Source: Hofstenia miamia
Taxonomy: Eukaryota > Xenacoelomorpha > Acoela
Reading direction: 5' to 3'
DNA length: 64,000 nt
Assembly (NCBI GenBank): GCA_004352715.1
Contig: SCFE01000077.1
Coordinates: 1,509,120-1,573,119, forward strand
The position numbers and the translations under genes were made by a program. Under the pieces are notes generated by a model that was not told the DNA's origin, did not search any database, and was given only the letters and a program-made list of their open reading frames with translations. The first letter of the stretch is position 1, and every line of letters begins with the position of its first letter. Shown here piece after piece: positions 23,825 through 36,479 of the stretch.

Positions 23825-24598
23825 CAGAGACGGATCTAAGAATTTTCAAACGGGTGAGCGGTTTGATATAAATTTAAGATTACTTAATCCTATTTTTGTA
23901 TTTTACCTGGGGCGATTTGACCCTCTTTATAGTTTTAGATATAACTTAGAGATGGTTTTTTTAAATAAACTGTCCTTCAATGACTTTTTTCTTTAATTTG
24001 TTCTGCAACTTTTGATGCAAAATTATGCAAGGTTTACAAAGTTTTAACGATGAGAGTTTTGAAAACAACAAATTTGTACTTAAAGCCTATAAATGGAAAC
24101 CAATGCAAAATTATAATTAAACGTTTTCTATGTTTTACTTACATTATAGGCCTTTCTCTTGATTCCTATTTAGTAATATATCTAACATTTCTTGTCAATA
24201 ATGAGAAGTTAAGAAAATTTGATACATAGCCTAATGAATATGCGCATAATTTAATTAGGTTAATTATCGTATCCCAAAATGGTTATGCCAAGATATTCCT
24301 GACATGTCAAAGTATCTCCACACCAAATTTGGTGTTGATCGGATGTACGAAAAGTCCAGGTAAAATAGGGTTATATAATAATGGAGTACTGAATTATAAG
24401 ATGAGTTGATTAACCAGCAGTATTTAAAATTTATTATTCACCATTAAATTTTTAGATTGGATTTTGGATTCAACACTGGCAATAAGCGCATAAGCATATA
24501 ATTTTAAAATTATAACTTGCGCATCCCTTTTTCGCAACCAAATTGGGATGGCGGCAGCATCCTCCGCCCACCCCTTAAATTCGTCCCGGTGGAGGCCT
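23825..24598. mobile_element. Possible non-autonomous hAT-like element
   Basis: The left end reads CAGAGACGGATCTAAGAATT then ACGGGTGAGCGG. The right end, on the opposite strand, reads CCTCCACCGGGACGAATT then AAGGGGTGGGCGG. The matching order of CGG, AATT and GGGTGRGCGG blocks fits imperfect inverted ends about 770 bases apart. No target duplication could be seen, and there is no transposase frame inside. Confidence 0.35.
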
Positions 24599-25703
24599 AA
24601 TACTCATGGCAACAACAACAGAGCTTAACTATTTTGTTTTTAAATTGTTAGTTGCTGAGTTATTAGTATTTAAATGTTTTTGAAGAAACAATTTCATATT
24701 TGAAAAAATCTCTTGATAAATTAGGATGAAGAGCTGTTTCAAAGATTGATTGAAAATTTCTAATTTCTGTCTTAGGAATCCGCAAGTTAGTAAAGTGTTT
24801 GCTTATGAACTTTGGACTTCAGTGGGTATCGGACTTTTGATGTTTATCAAGGTTCCCAATTCCACATTGATGTTTATTTTAAATTCCCTTTGCTACTTGC
24901 AAGGTGTCATCCGTGGCTATGCTTAAAAAGTCCGGAATATTTATCACCAAATTTGAAGAATTCAATCAATAATTTGAATACACTTTTTATGAAATGCTTT
25001 GATGACCATGGAATACGCGGTTAATGGGCACATTGACATATTTGCACAAACTGTCTTCCTTTGAGCCAAACGTTTGAATTTTAAATTCACTAGTCTGTCG
25101 TTTTCTCACCTTGTCAATCAATCGCTTTGAAAATCCTGTCATTAGAGTGAATCGTTATAAACTGCAAAATTAAACCAATTGCATATTTCACCTCATTTAA
25201 AACAATACACATTTCCCTTAAGAGCCAATAGTCGCATTGAAGGATACGTTTTTGCCAAAGTATATTTTATCTATATATTTTTAATTCGTTTAATATTTAC
25301 GAAATCCCACGAGCATTTTGGTTATGAGGCAAATTCATTTTACTAATTGAAATATTAATTAACGAAAAGAAGGTTTACTCATTAAATTATAAAATGTAGT
25401 GACGTTTTTCTGATAGGTTGATTTTTGGCGAAGGGGGAAACTGCTCCATCGGCTACCCTACTCACTCCCTCAGACGATGCTTAATGAAATGATATATAAG
25501 TTTCGTATCATATATTTGCTTAAATCATTTTCTAAAATCTCTCTTGCTTAGAATTTTAGCGAAATGCTTTTAAAGTTTGAGCCCAATGCTACTGAGGTGG
25601 TATCGGATTACGAATTTCCCGCCCAAATCCGATATTTTGTGATTGAGTCCAACTCTACCCGAAAGATGAGTTCGAGTTGAATTCCAAATGGATGTGTTCC
25701 AAG
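24599..25703. other. Gene-free AT-rich stretch
   Basis: I see no supported gene. The 70-codon frame at 24812-25024 lacks motifs. Confidence 0.45.
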
Positions 25704-26187
25704 CGCTTATTACATGTATTTTTCTATTCTTTCTTTATAAAATATGATTTTTTGAAAAAATCAATTATTTAAATATTTAAGTAAATGTAATCGTTATATA
25801 TTTTATCGTAAATTTATTTGAAATGTAGACAATATATTACGAGTTGCTTAGATTTTGTCCCCTAGAATTAGTTCAGTAGGCTATGTTATATCCGAAACGA
25901 AATCCATATTGTGAACCGGATTTCAAGCCAAAACCTTTTCAAAGAACTTAGTCCCAATCGTCCCGATTGCAGGTGTTCATTGTAATGGCTGTCGATATTT
26001 TTATCAGTGCGCCGAAACTGTTGATGAATTTTNCGCTTATTACATGTATTTTTCTATTCTTTCTTTATAAAATATGATTTTTTGAAAAAATCAATTATTT
26101 AAATATTTAAGTAAATGTAATCGTTATATATTTTATCGTAAATTTATTTGAAATGTAGACAATATATTACGAGTTGCTTAGATTTTG
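25704..26187. repeat. Perfect 154-base direct repeat around a single N
   Basis: Bases 25704-25857 and 26034-26187 are identical over 154 positions, starting CGCTTATTACATG and ending TTAGATTTTG. The second copy begins immediately after the lone N at 26033. The 175 bases between the copies match nothing on the far side. A perfect repeat abutting a one-base gap is what an unmerged contig overlap or an uncollapsed haplotype looks like, so this is probably an assembly artefact and not biology. Confidence 0.85.
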
Positions 26188-27615
26188 AATAACTCTAGTT
26201 AAATATTTGTATTTAATCATTTGTAATTTAATAGTTTGTTTTCTACACTTATCGTCATTGGTGATGGACTTGAAATAAAGGATGTATTACGGTTTACAGT
26301 ATGTTATTAGGATTTAGTATATGAAATAAATTTAGTAAAATATTTTTAGTTAGTCATTTTTTATTAAATAATTTGATGTTTATAATACAAAATGAAGTCC
26401 CAAGTTACGAATAAAGACAAGCGAATTAACATAATACTTTAAATCGGCGGTACGCCCAAAACGCCGTCATTTATGTGATTGACGCTTCGGTACCCGCTTC
26501 GCATGTTAGAAACCCTTTATTTCATGAAGAATTACATTTGAATTTTCCTGTAAAGCGAATGTTGATTCAACTTGTGCGCTTCAAACCTTTTATGTATTTC
26601 TCGATAATTACATTTTTATGCTTAGTTAGGAACAATTTAAACCGCATTCTATGTATTTTATAATCCCTGATGTTCAATTTCCAAGAAAATTTTCCAAAAA
26701 TTTGTTTGCGACTTTTTCCTAGCCCCAACCACCTGCAATTGAAAACTAAATTGGCGCTATCTTCTTTTGATTGGTTGATCCACATGTGTGAAAATGTACT
26801 CGAAAACCAAATATTTGAGTTTGGTTTTCGCAAGAAATTGTCGAAGAATCAATTCTTCTGTCTCTTTGTTTTTGTGAGTATTTCTATTCCAATATAGACT
26901 TATTGTAAATATAGGTTATTAACTATCTTTTCACGATTTTTTAAAATTTTTTATTATTATTATCATTAGTCAGGAATAGACCCTTTAATTATAAATGTAT
27001 CATCCAGTATTCAAGAAATATCTGTTGTAAGGGAATTTATTGCCAGCTTCATGAAAAAGTATGCCAAGTACGTATTTCTGAACCACTGAATGAGCATGTC
27101 CTAAGTCATATAATATCTTTTTCAGTGTATTTACAAAAATTAAAGTCCCAATAGACTGCAATCAAAGGATAATATACTACTATTATTTTTTGGAAAACTC
27201 AAAGCCAGTTTTACACCAGCATTTAGCTCATTTAGCATGAAACTGGTTTTATATGTTTCTAGAAATACTTTACTTAATGTATGTTAGCTTTGTAAAGCTA
27301 TTTTATGATATAGTACCAAGCAATTTATTCGTTTTCGATATGAATGAGCTAATATGCATTTCATTTAGTCTAGTAGACATTGGTTGTGAAATTTTTTTGT
27401 TTTCAATATCATGGCTTTCATTCTGTCTATTGAATTTTTCAAACTTGAAGAGATGCTAAAATATAGTATTGAAATTTTTAATTTTTAGATGAGTTTTTAA
27501 TTAAGAGTTTGAAATTGAAGTTTTTTAAATACGAAGTTGATGTGAACTAACTAACTGTTTTCAGCTCTTATTTCTATTCGAGAATGCTCTTATTTTTAAT
27601 AATTTATTTGCGCAG
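26188..27615. other. Gene-free AT-rich stretch
   Basis: Frames at 26475-26897 and 27253-27459 are AT-driven and without motifs. Nothing is supported. Confidence 0.45.
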
Positions 27616-27803
27616 AAATATTGCAGCATGCTTGCAATTTAATGGATGAAATTAGAAAGCTTACCAATGGTCCCTGCAATGCCAATAATAATGGTTCCAA
27701 TTCCAATGGTGACGCATTCCAGCTTAGTGTAGCTGAGCTCATCAACGTAACCCGTGCCGTTTGTCATGCTACCTATTGTCCATACATTTCTACCAAAATG
27801 TTA
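27616..27803 (+). CDS. Candidate internal exon, helical, unknown gene
   Basis: The acceptor look-alike TTTATTTGCGCAG ends at 27615, and a GTTAGT donor follows at 27804. The 188 bases are open in one frame (phase 1 in, phase 0 out). They encode ILQHACNLMDEIRKLTNG, an Asn-rich loop (NANNNGSNSNG) and AFQLSVAELINVTRAVCHAT followed by YCPYISTKML. Base composition is clearly higher in GC than the flanks. The two helices joined by a low-complexity Asn loop look like a real domain. I cannot name it; a helical-bundle adhesion or trafficking protein is a guess. Confidence 0.45.
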
Positions 27804-28236
27804 GTTAGTGCATGATTTGTTGCAAACTTTCCCTCCAATCAATTTTTGTTTAGACATGCTGAGTTATTTCCAATTCCACCAATAGCATGCAGTTAAGTTC
27901 TTTTCTAATCCAATTGTATTTAATTTCTTTCCATTCATTCTTTATACATACATCATTTGAAAATTATTGCATACCATATTTTTGCTTTCACAAATGCAAA
28001 TATATTTTTCGGTAGTATGGAAAATCTAAGAGTTATTTTTTGAATTTAAGTGGATCTATTTTATAAGTACGTTTGAAAGTTTTGTATAAAGTTTATAATA
28101 CGATGGGAAATGTTTTTTTTATTCTAATGTATTCAAGGTTTTATAATAATTCAGCCATCAAAGGCTTCTTGCTAAATAATGCATATAAAAATTCAGCAAT
28201 TTAAAATGTAACTGTGAAATTGAAGCTTGTGTAACA
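27804..28236. other. Gene-free AT-rich stretch
   Basis: If 27616-27803 is an exon, this is its downstream intron. I see no other feature. Confidence 0.4.
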
Positions 28237-28244
28237 GTAATGAT

Positions 28245-28667
28245 CAGTGTTGGTCGATTTAAATCACTTGATTTAAATCATTGATTTAAACCGGATTTAA
28301 ATCATGATTTAAATCAAAGCACATTATTAGTTAAATTATTGATTTAAATCAAGTACACTAAAAGAGATGCAAGTAGTGTATTCTAATTGTTTTGAAGTCA
28401 TTGCCCTGATATTGGAATGAATTGGTCAGCCTTGAAATGTTGTTTTGCATGTCTTTTATCTTCAGTTTATTTCAAATTGATGAAATTATCGTATTTCATA
28501 AATATTAGTAACAAAAGGATTTCTAATATTTACTACCTTGGAAGATTGTCTGGGTAAAATTGAAATTTAGGTAAAAAAAATCCGATTTAAATCAATAAAT
28601 CCGATTTAAATCAAAAAATCCGATTTTTTTGATTTTTTAATTTAAATCGGATTTTTTCCCAACACTG
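28245..28667. mobile_element. hAT MITE with GATTTAAATC subterminal arrays
   Basis: The ends are CAGTGTTGG and CCAACACTG (perfect 9-base inverted repeat). They are flanked on both sides by GTAATGAT (28237-28244 and 28668-28675), an exact 8-bp target duplication, so the boundaries are secure and the superfamily is hAT. The 423-base element has no coding capacity. Inside the left end the palindrome GATTTAAATC occurs five times plus a half site. Two exact copies and a degenerate one lie inside the right end. Short subterminal motifs in hAT elements are transposase binding sites in known cases; that these are such sites is inference. Confidence 0.9.
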
Positions 28668-28675
28668 GTAATGAT

Positions 28676-29503
28676 AGAATGTGGAGGTTTTGAAGTAATA
28701 AATCTAGCTAAACAATGTCAGAAAATCACACTTCAAATATACATTTTTTTCAGAATTGTTTGTAGTACTGTTTCATTTCAAAGACATCCATGGCTATAAG
28801 GAGCTTATTAATTTGTCTGTCTCACCTACTTGTTATTTACAAACGAAGCCCACATAAAATAGCTGTATGCTTAGACTAATAAATTCTACAAATCCTATAA
28901 GTTTGTGAAGTTCTGATTCTTTTTATGCTGTCTTTGATCATTTATCCAACTCAGCAAAATTGTCGTATACATTATACATTTAATCTAAATTTTGTATATG
29001 TTTGTGGTTTACTACGTTTTGTAAACTCTTTCGTTCTTCACACAGAGATGGAAGTAGGGCCAAAATTCAGCCAACATTTAGCGCCATTTTTATAATACTT
29101 GTCAGAAAATTTTCTCCAAATTTTCACTGAAATTGAAGATCCTATGTTTACATTGAGAAAAGTAAAACTGCAAAATAGGGTTTTATTCTTCAACACATCG
29201 TTTGTAACTTATATGAACTTCACTATATTTACGTTGACTTTCATGTATTGTTGCGTAAAATTGGGTTTTTTAAATTTCGCCACACCTTTTCCAATTCTTC
29301 GGCCTATTAACTGCCATCCCATGTACATCTCTGCCGAATATTGATTTCCATGAGGAAAATTTATTGAAAACTCAATTAAATATAAATACACGTTTTGAAA
29401 ATTCAGAAGAATTGAAACAAATATTAAAAGTTTTAATATATTCCAATTTCTAGCAAACATTTCTAAAGAATTCTAAATAATTCTCTCTGACAGTGACTTT
29501 CAC
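28676..29503. other. Gene-free AT-rich stretch
   Basis: Overlapping frames at 29099-29344 and 29209-29460 have no motif. Nothing is supported. Confidence 0.4.
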
Positions 29504-29604
29504 TGGTGCCATTGGGCATGAGTTGTAGCGAATTCAGATAATGCCTCAATGTTGGCTATTTGCTCTGCTTTCAGTTCGCTTTCGATCAAAACACGTAGTG
29601 TCTC
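29504..29604 (-). CDS. Candidate internal exon, possible BAR-like helix
   Basis: On the minus strand an acceptor look-alike (CCATTATTTTAG) ends just before 29604, and a donor (CACCA followed by GTGAAAG) follows 29504. The 101 bases are open and encode ETLRVLIESELKAEQIANIE and ALSEFATTHAQWHQ. The long amphipathic helix, rich in E, A and Q and ending in Ala-x-Trp-His-Gln, looks like real protein. Its pattern (EFxxxxxxWxQ after a helical stretch) is reminiscent of the last helix of endophilin-type BAR domains, a weak resemblance only. The parent gene is not identified. Confidence 0.42.
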
Positions 29605-31714
29605 CTAAAATAATGGATAAGAAACTTCAAATTACATACAAATCAAATAAAATTGCTGCAAGTGAGGTGCTATATGTATGCGTAGTGTACACATGTTAAA
29701 AATTAAGTATGCAAACTGCTGTGAATATATACATATATTCTTTTGAAATGTGAAATAAATTTTAGTTAGTGAGGAAGTGCATTATTGATTTGTAGGGATT
29801 TTCTATCAATCTTTCTATCTACCTATCAAGCTATACATATATAAATATGTGGGTTGGGTCGGGATGAGCCTAGCAGGACCAACGAATAACGACCCTCTTT
29901 TATTCTTGGGTTTTTCTACAAAGAAAAAAAATTGTTGATTTTGCTGTTGCTCCCATGCAAGGCCCACTGTTTATAGTAGACCTTGTCCCATAGGACTTAA
30001 GACTCATGATTATCTGAACCTTAACTATGGAGCTAGTTTGTATGAATTTAAAAAAACGAAGTTTTAATTAAAAAAGAGGTGTTTGCACAGCAATAAACTT
30101 AATACAATGACACCAGGTAATTTAAAATTTAGTAGACAGTACATCAGATTAAGTAGTTATTCTATTATCAAGATAGAAATTTTCTCACTTTTTGTATTGA
30201 GTAATACGTTGAAATCGAAGCTGTTTTCTACTTGTATAACTCTTATAATTCATAATGCGAATGTCACTTTCGATTATATAAAAAAATCGATTATTGCTTC
30301 TAAAAGCCTATTCGTAAACTGTTTCTTCAGTTCCCATTGTAAAATTTTAATTGGAAGATTTGGACTTTCAACAGTCTGATATCTTTTTACTATATCGACT
30401 TCTTGTTTATTTTCTTCTTAACTATATCTTAGTTAAAAGTCAAAACATCCTTCTATCGATTTTTTAATAACATAAAATAAAAGTTCAAAGATTTTCGAAT
30501 AATGTTAAAAGGCGGTACTTTATTCGATAAGACGGATAATTCTTCTTAATGTGTTTTGTGGTCGCAGACCTATACGGATTTGTGATGAAACATTTACAGT
30601 TTTTTATAGCCGAAAGAATATCGAATCCTTGATCTTTTAAAAACCGACGACATTGAGTTTATCCACGTTTATAAATAGACTATGTGACGTTGACGTTTGC
30701 ACAACGGTTGTGTGTTTTTCTTATCTAGAGTCATAATTAACTCGTCACATTTTTGTTACTAGCTTGAATGAGCGCATGCTACATTTCTAATAGTAAAATT
30801 CCATATAACATCTATTCTGTGTTTTTTATCACGTTATTATAGTTGTTTTTTAATTTCTGCTTATAGTTGCAGAAATTGTTTTTTTAAAGGAGTTCGTTGA
30901 ACTCTAATTCCTTAATTTCGTAAACGCTTACTAATTAATGAAGATATTTAGAATCTGACATCACCGCGTGTTAGAGAGTTCTGTTCTCTTTCTTTTTCGA
31001 CTCAAATAGTTTTTCTTCAGAAATCAAAATATTTGAGAGTAGTTGTTGTTCCCATGAGTATTAGACAGTATTATTTTATTAAAATTAGAATGGAAAGAAT
31101 CTGAATATTTTTTAAAAATCTGATTTCCCATTGAAAAAAATTCAATATTCTTGTGCAGTCAGTCACAAGAATAGATGTGCCCATATCAAAGACTTTCAAT
31201 ACTTATTAACAGGGTTGGAGAAAATATTTTAAAATGTGAACAAAAAGGGTTGTCACTTTGTGGTAATGCTAGTAGAAATAGGGTTAAAAATATTTCCATG
31301 TTTTCTTTGGATTTTACTTTCATCTAAAATATTTTTGTCATACAATTTGTATAGCGAAATATTATCACATAACTTGATTCAAGTTTTGTCTGATTTTTGA
31401 ATAGTAAGGAACATATTAATGCGCTCCCGAAGTATAAAGTTCTCATGCCTCATTAATAATCTAAAGAAGAACATTGTTACGCATGGTGAGGAACCACAAA
31501 CCAGACAAAGCTTAATTAATGGAAGAAACGCGTGATATTGTATAACAATATATTATTCTGTTATTGTTATTTTAATAGTGTATGTAAGAGTTTACGTTTA
31601 TTTAGTTGTAATTTTGTATTTATGACATTTTCACCTACTACAAGTATTTTTATCAAAACTGGTCTGATTGATTCCTTTCTTTCTCACCTATACAAAAAAT
31701 CTAAATTTATTATT

Positions 31715-31746
<32 letters not shown>

Positions 31747-33723
31747 GAGCACATCAATGGCCATTTAACATTAGAAATTTTTAATCACATTCATAATATC
31801 AACATTAGAAGAACAAATTATACAAAAATTTCAGAAGAATTAACAACATCGACAAAACAAAGTTATTAAATAAACAAATTTATCCAACTAAGTATTTATA
31901 TTTATTTTAGATTTCATTTTATAATTTTAGTGTAGTTAATAAATTGTAAAAATATTTTTGCCGCAAATTATTTGACACTTTTAATTGTAGTAAGGGCGTA
32001 TTGACATTTTAGATGCAGGCCTTTGACGCATTTAATATATTATTACTTATATGTTAAATTATTTTTGAATACTGAGCTATATATTGTAAAATGAAATTTT
32101 CCTCTAAATTGGAATGTATTTATCACCTCTAAAAATTCATTTTTGATTTGTACAAATCATTATCTCTGTAACAGGCTTAGTGCAAAAAATTCCTATGCCC
32201 ACATTTTAAGATTTTTAAATGAATTTAAGTAAAAAAATTTCATGTTAAATTTATATTTTTTGTTAGATAGCATATAAACAGGGCCATCTGAAAAAATGTC
32301 TAAAATATGACATTTAAATTCACAAGAAGAAATTCTTCTGATGCAGAAATTCAACGATATTTCTGTAATTTTTGCAAAAATAGTTTTCAAAATGGTGTTA
32401 GATGACTTTTAAGGGGAATTGTATATTAGGCAATCTTTAATAGTATTCCATCCTACGCAATTTCACTATTATTCTTAATTTCTAAGAATTGCAGGAAAAC
32501 GCAAGCTTGCCAACCTGTACTAAGTGGTTCTTTTCATAAGGTACTGTAGTTTTAGAATTAATTTTCTCTACATGTTTTATTGAAATAAAAGTGCTTTTAA
32601 GTCCCTTCCTTCCATTGACAAACACTGGCGACCCAGAGACTATTTTCCCATATTTCTATCATGTTTAACTTTTATGATCTAATTTTTTGGACTATTCAAA
32701 TTAAAAATTAATAATTTAGTTCTAAATTTTAATTTTTATAAATATTTTATTTTTGTCGAAATAATTATCAAATATTCTGAAAATCAACTTGTTTTCTTAC
32801 AGTGACCATCAATGACGAAAATATAGAAAGCAAACATTAGTACTATAAAATATACATGTAGTTCACGTTTCATGTTTTGGGAATTAAAGGTGTGTTCAGA
32901 CTTTTATTAGCAGGTTTTCAGTTAAGAATTCGTAATATTATTTTGATTGCCGCAGTAGGAAATTACACCTGTAAACAGCAAGCGATTAGAATTTGAAATT
33001 GAAATATTTCAAGTTCAATACCTGTGAGGTATATAAATATAATAACAAAAAATAGAATTTCATTGAAATCAAATACTAAATAAATAAAATATTAAAAAAT
33101 GAAACACAAAAATATAATTTCAAAAAATAAAGCACCAAAAACAATCAATTGCTTTTCGAACTTGAGAAATATTTAACTTAGCATTAATATTTAACGAATC
33201 ATTTTAATTTGAAAAAAATACCTATTTTATTCTTTACGAATTTATGTATGAATTCCTTTATATGAATTTACTAAATTAATGACAATCTTTTTCAAATTTC
33301 TTTATTTCGTTTCACAATTTCATTTTAAAATTAAAAATTTTTTGTTCTATTTATTTCGTGCATTGAAATCTATGCATCTAATGAAATTATATATTGTTTT
33401 TTAATTTGATTTTTCTAAGTTTCTAATATTTTAGAGAATGTTGGTAGAATTACTTAAAACCAAAAATGGAAAGGTCTTTTATTTGGATTTCTTGGAATTT
33501 TGAGAAAGTACTGGATTCCATGTAAAATTTGTTTGCACATTTTGCTGACATTAAGATAAATTTTGTAAAATAATAGTAAGATTTAATGAATATAATAAAC
33601 ATTTTATGTAAATATAAAGTTAATTCAATTTCTAAAAATAACAATAACAGATGAAATATTAAAAAATTAGGAAATTTGGCATATTGATAAAATTTTGGTA
33701 TTTCTTGCTGTGAGGTTTTATTA
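29605..33723. other. Gene-free AT-rich stretch
   Basis: The stretch holds a GGGTTGGGTCGGGATGAG island at about 29851 and a TA run at about 31718-31743. CAGGGTTGG at about 31209 looks like a lone hAT terminus. Open frames (30083, 31532, 32193, 33450) are AT-driven and motif-free. Confidence 0.4.
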
Positions 33724-33731
33724 ATTTTGGC

Positions 33732-34106
33732 CAGGGTTGGCAAATAAAAGACACCCGTGTTTTAAAACATGTTTTAAAACAGTTGTTTTTTATTGATGTT
33801 TTTTAAAAGAGTTTGTATTATGACAACGGCTTTTAAAATTTTATACATTGAATTTTGCTGTAGTTGTAATTGTATTTTACAATGTAATGTATAATTAAAC
33901 ATATCAACCCTACACTCCGACGGAGCTGCGAAACCGGTCTTAGCATAAAAAAATCCGAAAACTGAACTTCGTCATGAAGAACAAATAAATCTTTTCATGT
34001 AAAGTAGGTTTTTTTCTTAGTAGTTGTTCAGGTGTTTTAAAACACTGTTTTTAATAAAAAAGCAATTTTTAAACATTTTTTATTAATTAACGTTTTTTCA
34101 ACCCTG
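33732..34106. mobile_element. hAT MITE with GTTTTAAAAC palindromes
   Basis: The left end is CAGGGTTGGCAAATAAAAG and the right end is TTTTTTCAACCCTG. The exact 8-bp duplication ATTTTGGC flanks both sides (33724-33731 and 34107-34114), which fixes the boundaries and assigns it to hAT. The 375-base element is non-coding. Just inside the left end GTTTTAAAAC occurs twice in tandem, and once more inside the right end (about 34032). A solo end of the same family is at 7990-8074. Confidence 0.9.
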
Positions 34107-34114
34107 ATTTTGGC

Positions 34115-34800
34115 ATTTTATTTTTTGATTTTATATTTCATTGCTTTTTGTATGTCTGTTGCCTACTTATTAAATTTATCAGATCTGAGGTTTTGTCGTA
34201 AAATCGGCTGTCTTGCTCCAATTATTGGTTCTTAGTAGCTGATAAAGAAAGCCGATGCGATGATAAAATGATAATCGATAATTTTGAAAAAAATTAACTC
34301 TTTTGTTGCTTATATTTTAGACAAATGTTCAAACACATGCTACGTACTAATTCGAACTAAGTGTTAGATCTTAACTAGTGCGATTGTACAAACTTTTGGG
34401 GATTTACTTTTATGGATTGGCCTATCAGCACAAAGAAATATACATTAGTGTCAAATTGCAGGCAATATTTTGCGATTAAAATTAAATTGTAAATAGCCTG
34501 TTCCCTTGCAATAAGCGCTGTTTGGAATCAATTGTTTCATTGATTTTAATGTGATAGTAATTTTAATTGCTAACAAAACGGTAATGATGCAAAAAATTGT
34601 TTTCTTCATTTGTTTAACATTAAATGATAATAATTTATTCATATTATGCAACTTAGCAGACATCAATTTTTCATATACCATAAGTTACTTGGTAGAAATA
34701 TGTTCTGTTAAAATTTTAATGATCATAGATACGCAATTAATTCATTTTTAAAAATATTTTAAATTAGTGGAAATTTGGATTAATATATCGGCCCAAAAAT
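34115..34800. other. Gene-free AT-rich stretch
   Basis: Two opposite AT-driven frames (34451-34751) overlap. Nothing is supported. Confidence 0.4.
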
Positions 34801-36101
34801 GCTCGAAAAAATATATGAACACATGCAAATTCGTTCACTATGCTTTATTAAAAAATCATTAATAATTTTATGACATTTCCTATGATACCCATTTGTATTG
34901 TCTATCTGACATATGACAGTTTGTATTAATTAGTTTTCTATTTCAGATGTTATTTCATGTAAACAACAACACCAATAATTTATGAACATTGTGTATATGG
35001 ATTGATGTTGATAATTTTGCGGATAAATATCGGCAACGTTGATGGGTAGCAAACTATATTTTATGTTAACTACTAAATTGATGGTGTGCAAGTGCATACT
35101 GCCATGCTTTGTGAAAATTTCCAGCTATAGGTAGAAAACCTAATATTGGTGATTTTGAAAAAGCCAAATTTTACATTTAGTTGAAAAAGCAAATAAAAAA
35201 ACGCAAATTTCAAGTGCTATTGATCATAATTTAGGAAATCCGGTAAGATATGGTAGTAACAGTAGAAGAATTACAAAGAAGTTTTCTGATAAAATCATCA
35301 GAAACTTTCTAAAACATAGTAAGCGCTCAGTTCAATATACAAAAAATTGGGATTTTAGATATGAAAAGATGGAAAAGCAGTTATCACATGACCTAACATT
35401 TTGTAGAAGCACCATGTCACAAGACGGTTTACGGATTTTTCTCAGAGGAAAATAAATGGAATCTGTGTGGGCTTGATTGTGTAACTATACGCATTTAATT
35501 GGAAATCAATAAACATAGTATTGAGGCGAATTTCTCGTGGAGATGGAATTATGGTTTTGGCCGCTTTTGCAGTTAGTTGAAAAGCGGTTTTAGGAACATC
35601 TCACAGTAGGTTGATTCCAGAAAATATCAACCGTGTTTTTCCGGTAATTTATTTACATTTTTGAATCCGGAGATGTGTTCCAGCAAGATAACGCCCCAAT
35701 ACACGTGTCTATTGAAGTACACGTAACTATTATAAAGATTACAGCAGATATCCAGATCTTAGCCGTATGCTCTATATATGGAAAAGTATTTTAAAGGATG
35801 TCTATAGAAATGGAAATTAGCATACGACAGTAAGGAACCTGATAAATGCTACCGTGGCTGCCTACACCGATTCAAGTGAGGTTCTTCGATTGTTTAATAT
35901 TAGTTTTTACAGTGTTCATAACTATTTTCGCAACTGCAAATAGCTTGTCGTTGTTTACATGAAATAAAATCTGAAATAGAAAACTAATTAATTCTAACTG
36001 TCATATGTCAGATAGATAATATAAAAAGGTATCATATAGAATTTAGTAAAATTATTTATTGTATTTTAATGTGCAAAAATGAGTATTCATATATTTTGAG
36101 T
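34801..36101. mobile_element. Tc1-like transposon with long inverted repeats
   Basis: Inverted arms of nearly 190 bases lie at 34801-34988 and about 35914-36101. Matching blocks from the outside in are AAATATATGAA, ATGATACC, CTATCTGACATATGACAGTT, AATTAGTTTTCTATTTCAGA and TTATTTCATGTAAACAAC. Between them is a broken transposase. Long inverted ends with an internal transposase fit the IR/DR layout of Tc1/Tc3 elements. The outermost bases and the TA target duplication could not be fixed, since the arms diverge outside GCTCGAAAAAATATATG. Confidence 0.75.
35185..35900 (+). pseudogene. Broken Tc3/Tc1-like transposase
   Basis: The transposase is readable only in pieces. A linker-like stretch, GSNSRRITKKFSDKIIRNF, lies near 35255. 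The first catalytic block reads FFSEENKWNLCGLD, where FSDE is usual, so the catalytic D is replaced by E. Then come RGDGIMVLAAFAVS, corresponding to the family's VMVWAAFS, and QQDNAPIHVS (second catalytic D) near 35690. Stops and frame changes separate the pieces, and the third catalytic motif is not seen. It lies within inverted repeats and is surely inactive. Confidence 0.7.
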
Positions 36102-36479
36102 ATATCCAGAAAAGTTCGTTTAGTAATATGTAATGGATGTACATGCATGTCAGAATTTCAAAGCTAAGTTTAAGTAGGTCAAGCTTTTTTAACATCGTTA
36201 GTTAGTATTATTAAGTAAACAATTGTTTCACTGTAAAATAATGTAATTTATAAAATTTTATTCGTTCGTCCCAATATACTTTTACCGGGATTGCTTCTTA
36301 ACGTAACTGAATTTACTTAATTTTTAGTAATAAACAGTGCAAAAAAACAAGAATTCCTAAACCACATCACAATAATTTCGGCTAAAAATACGATCAATTA
36401 AGTTGTTAAATTTGATTAGTAATATTGTTCTATTTTGTGTTAAATCGCTGTACAATTGTTAATTAATTTCATTCGAAAA

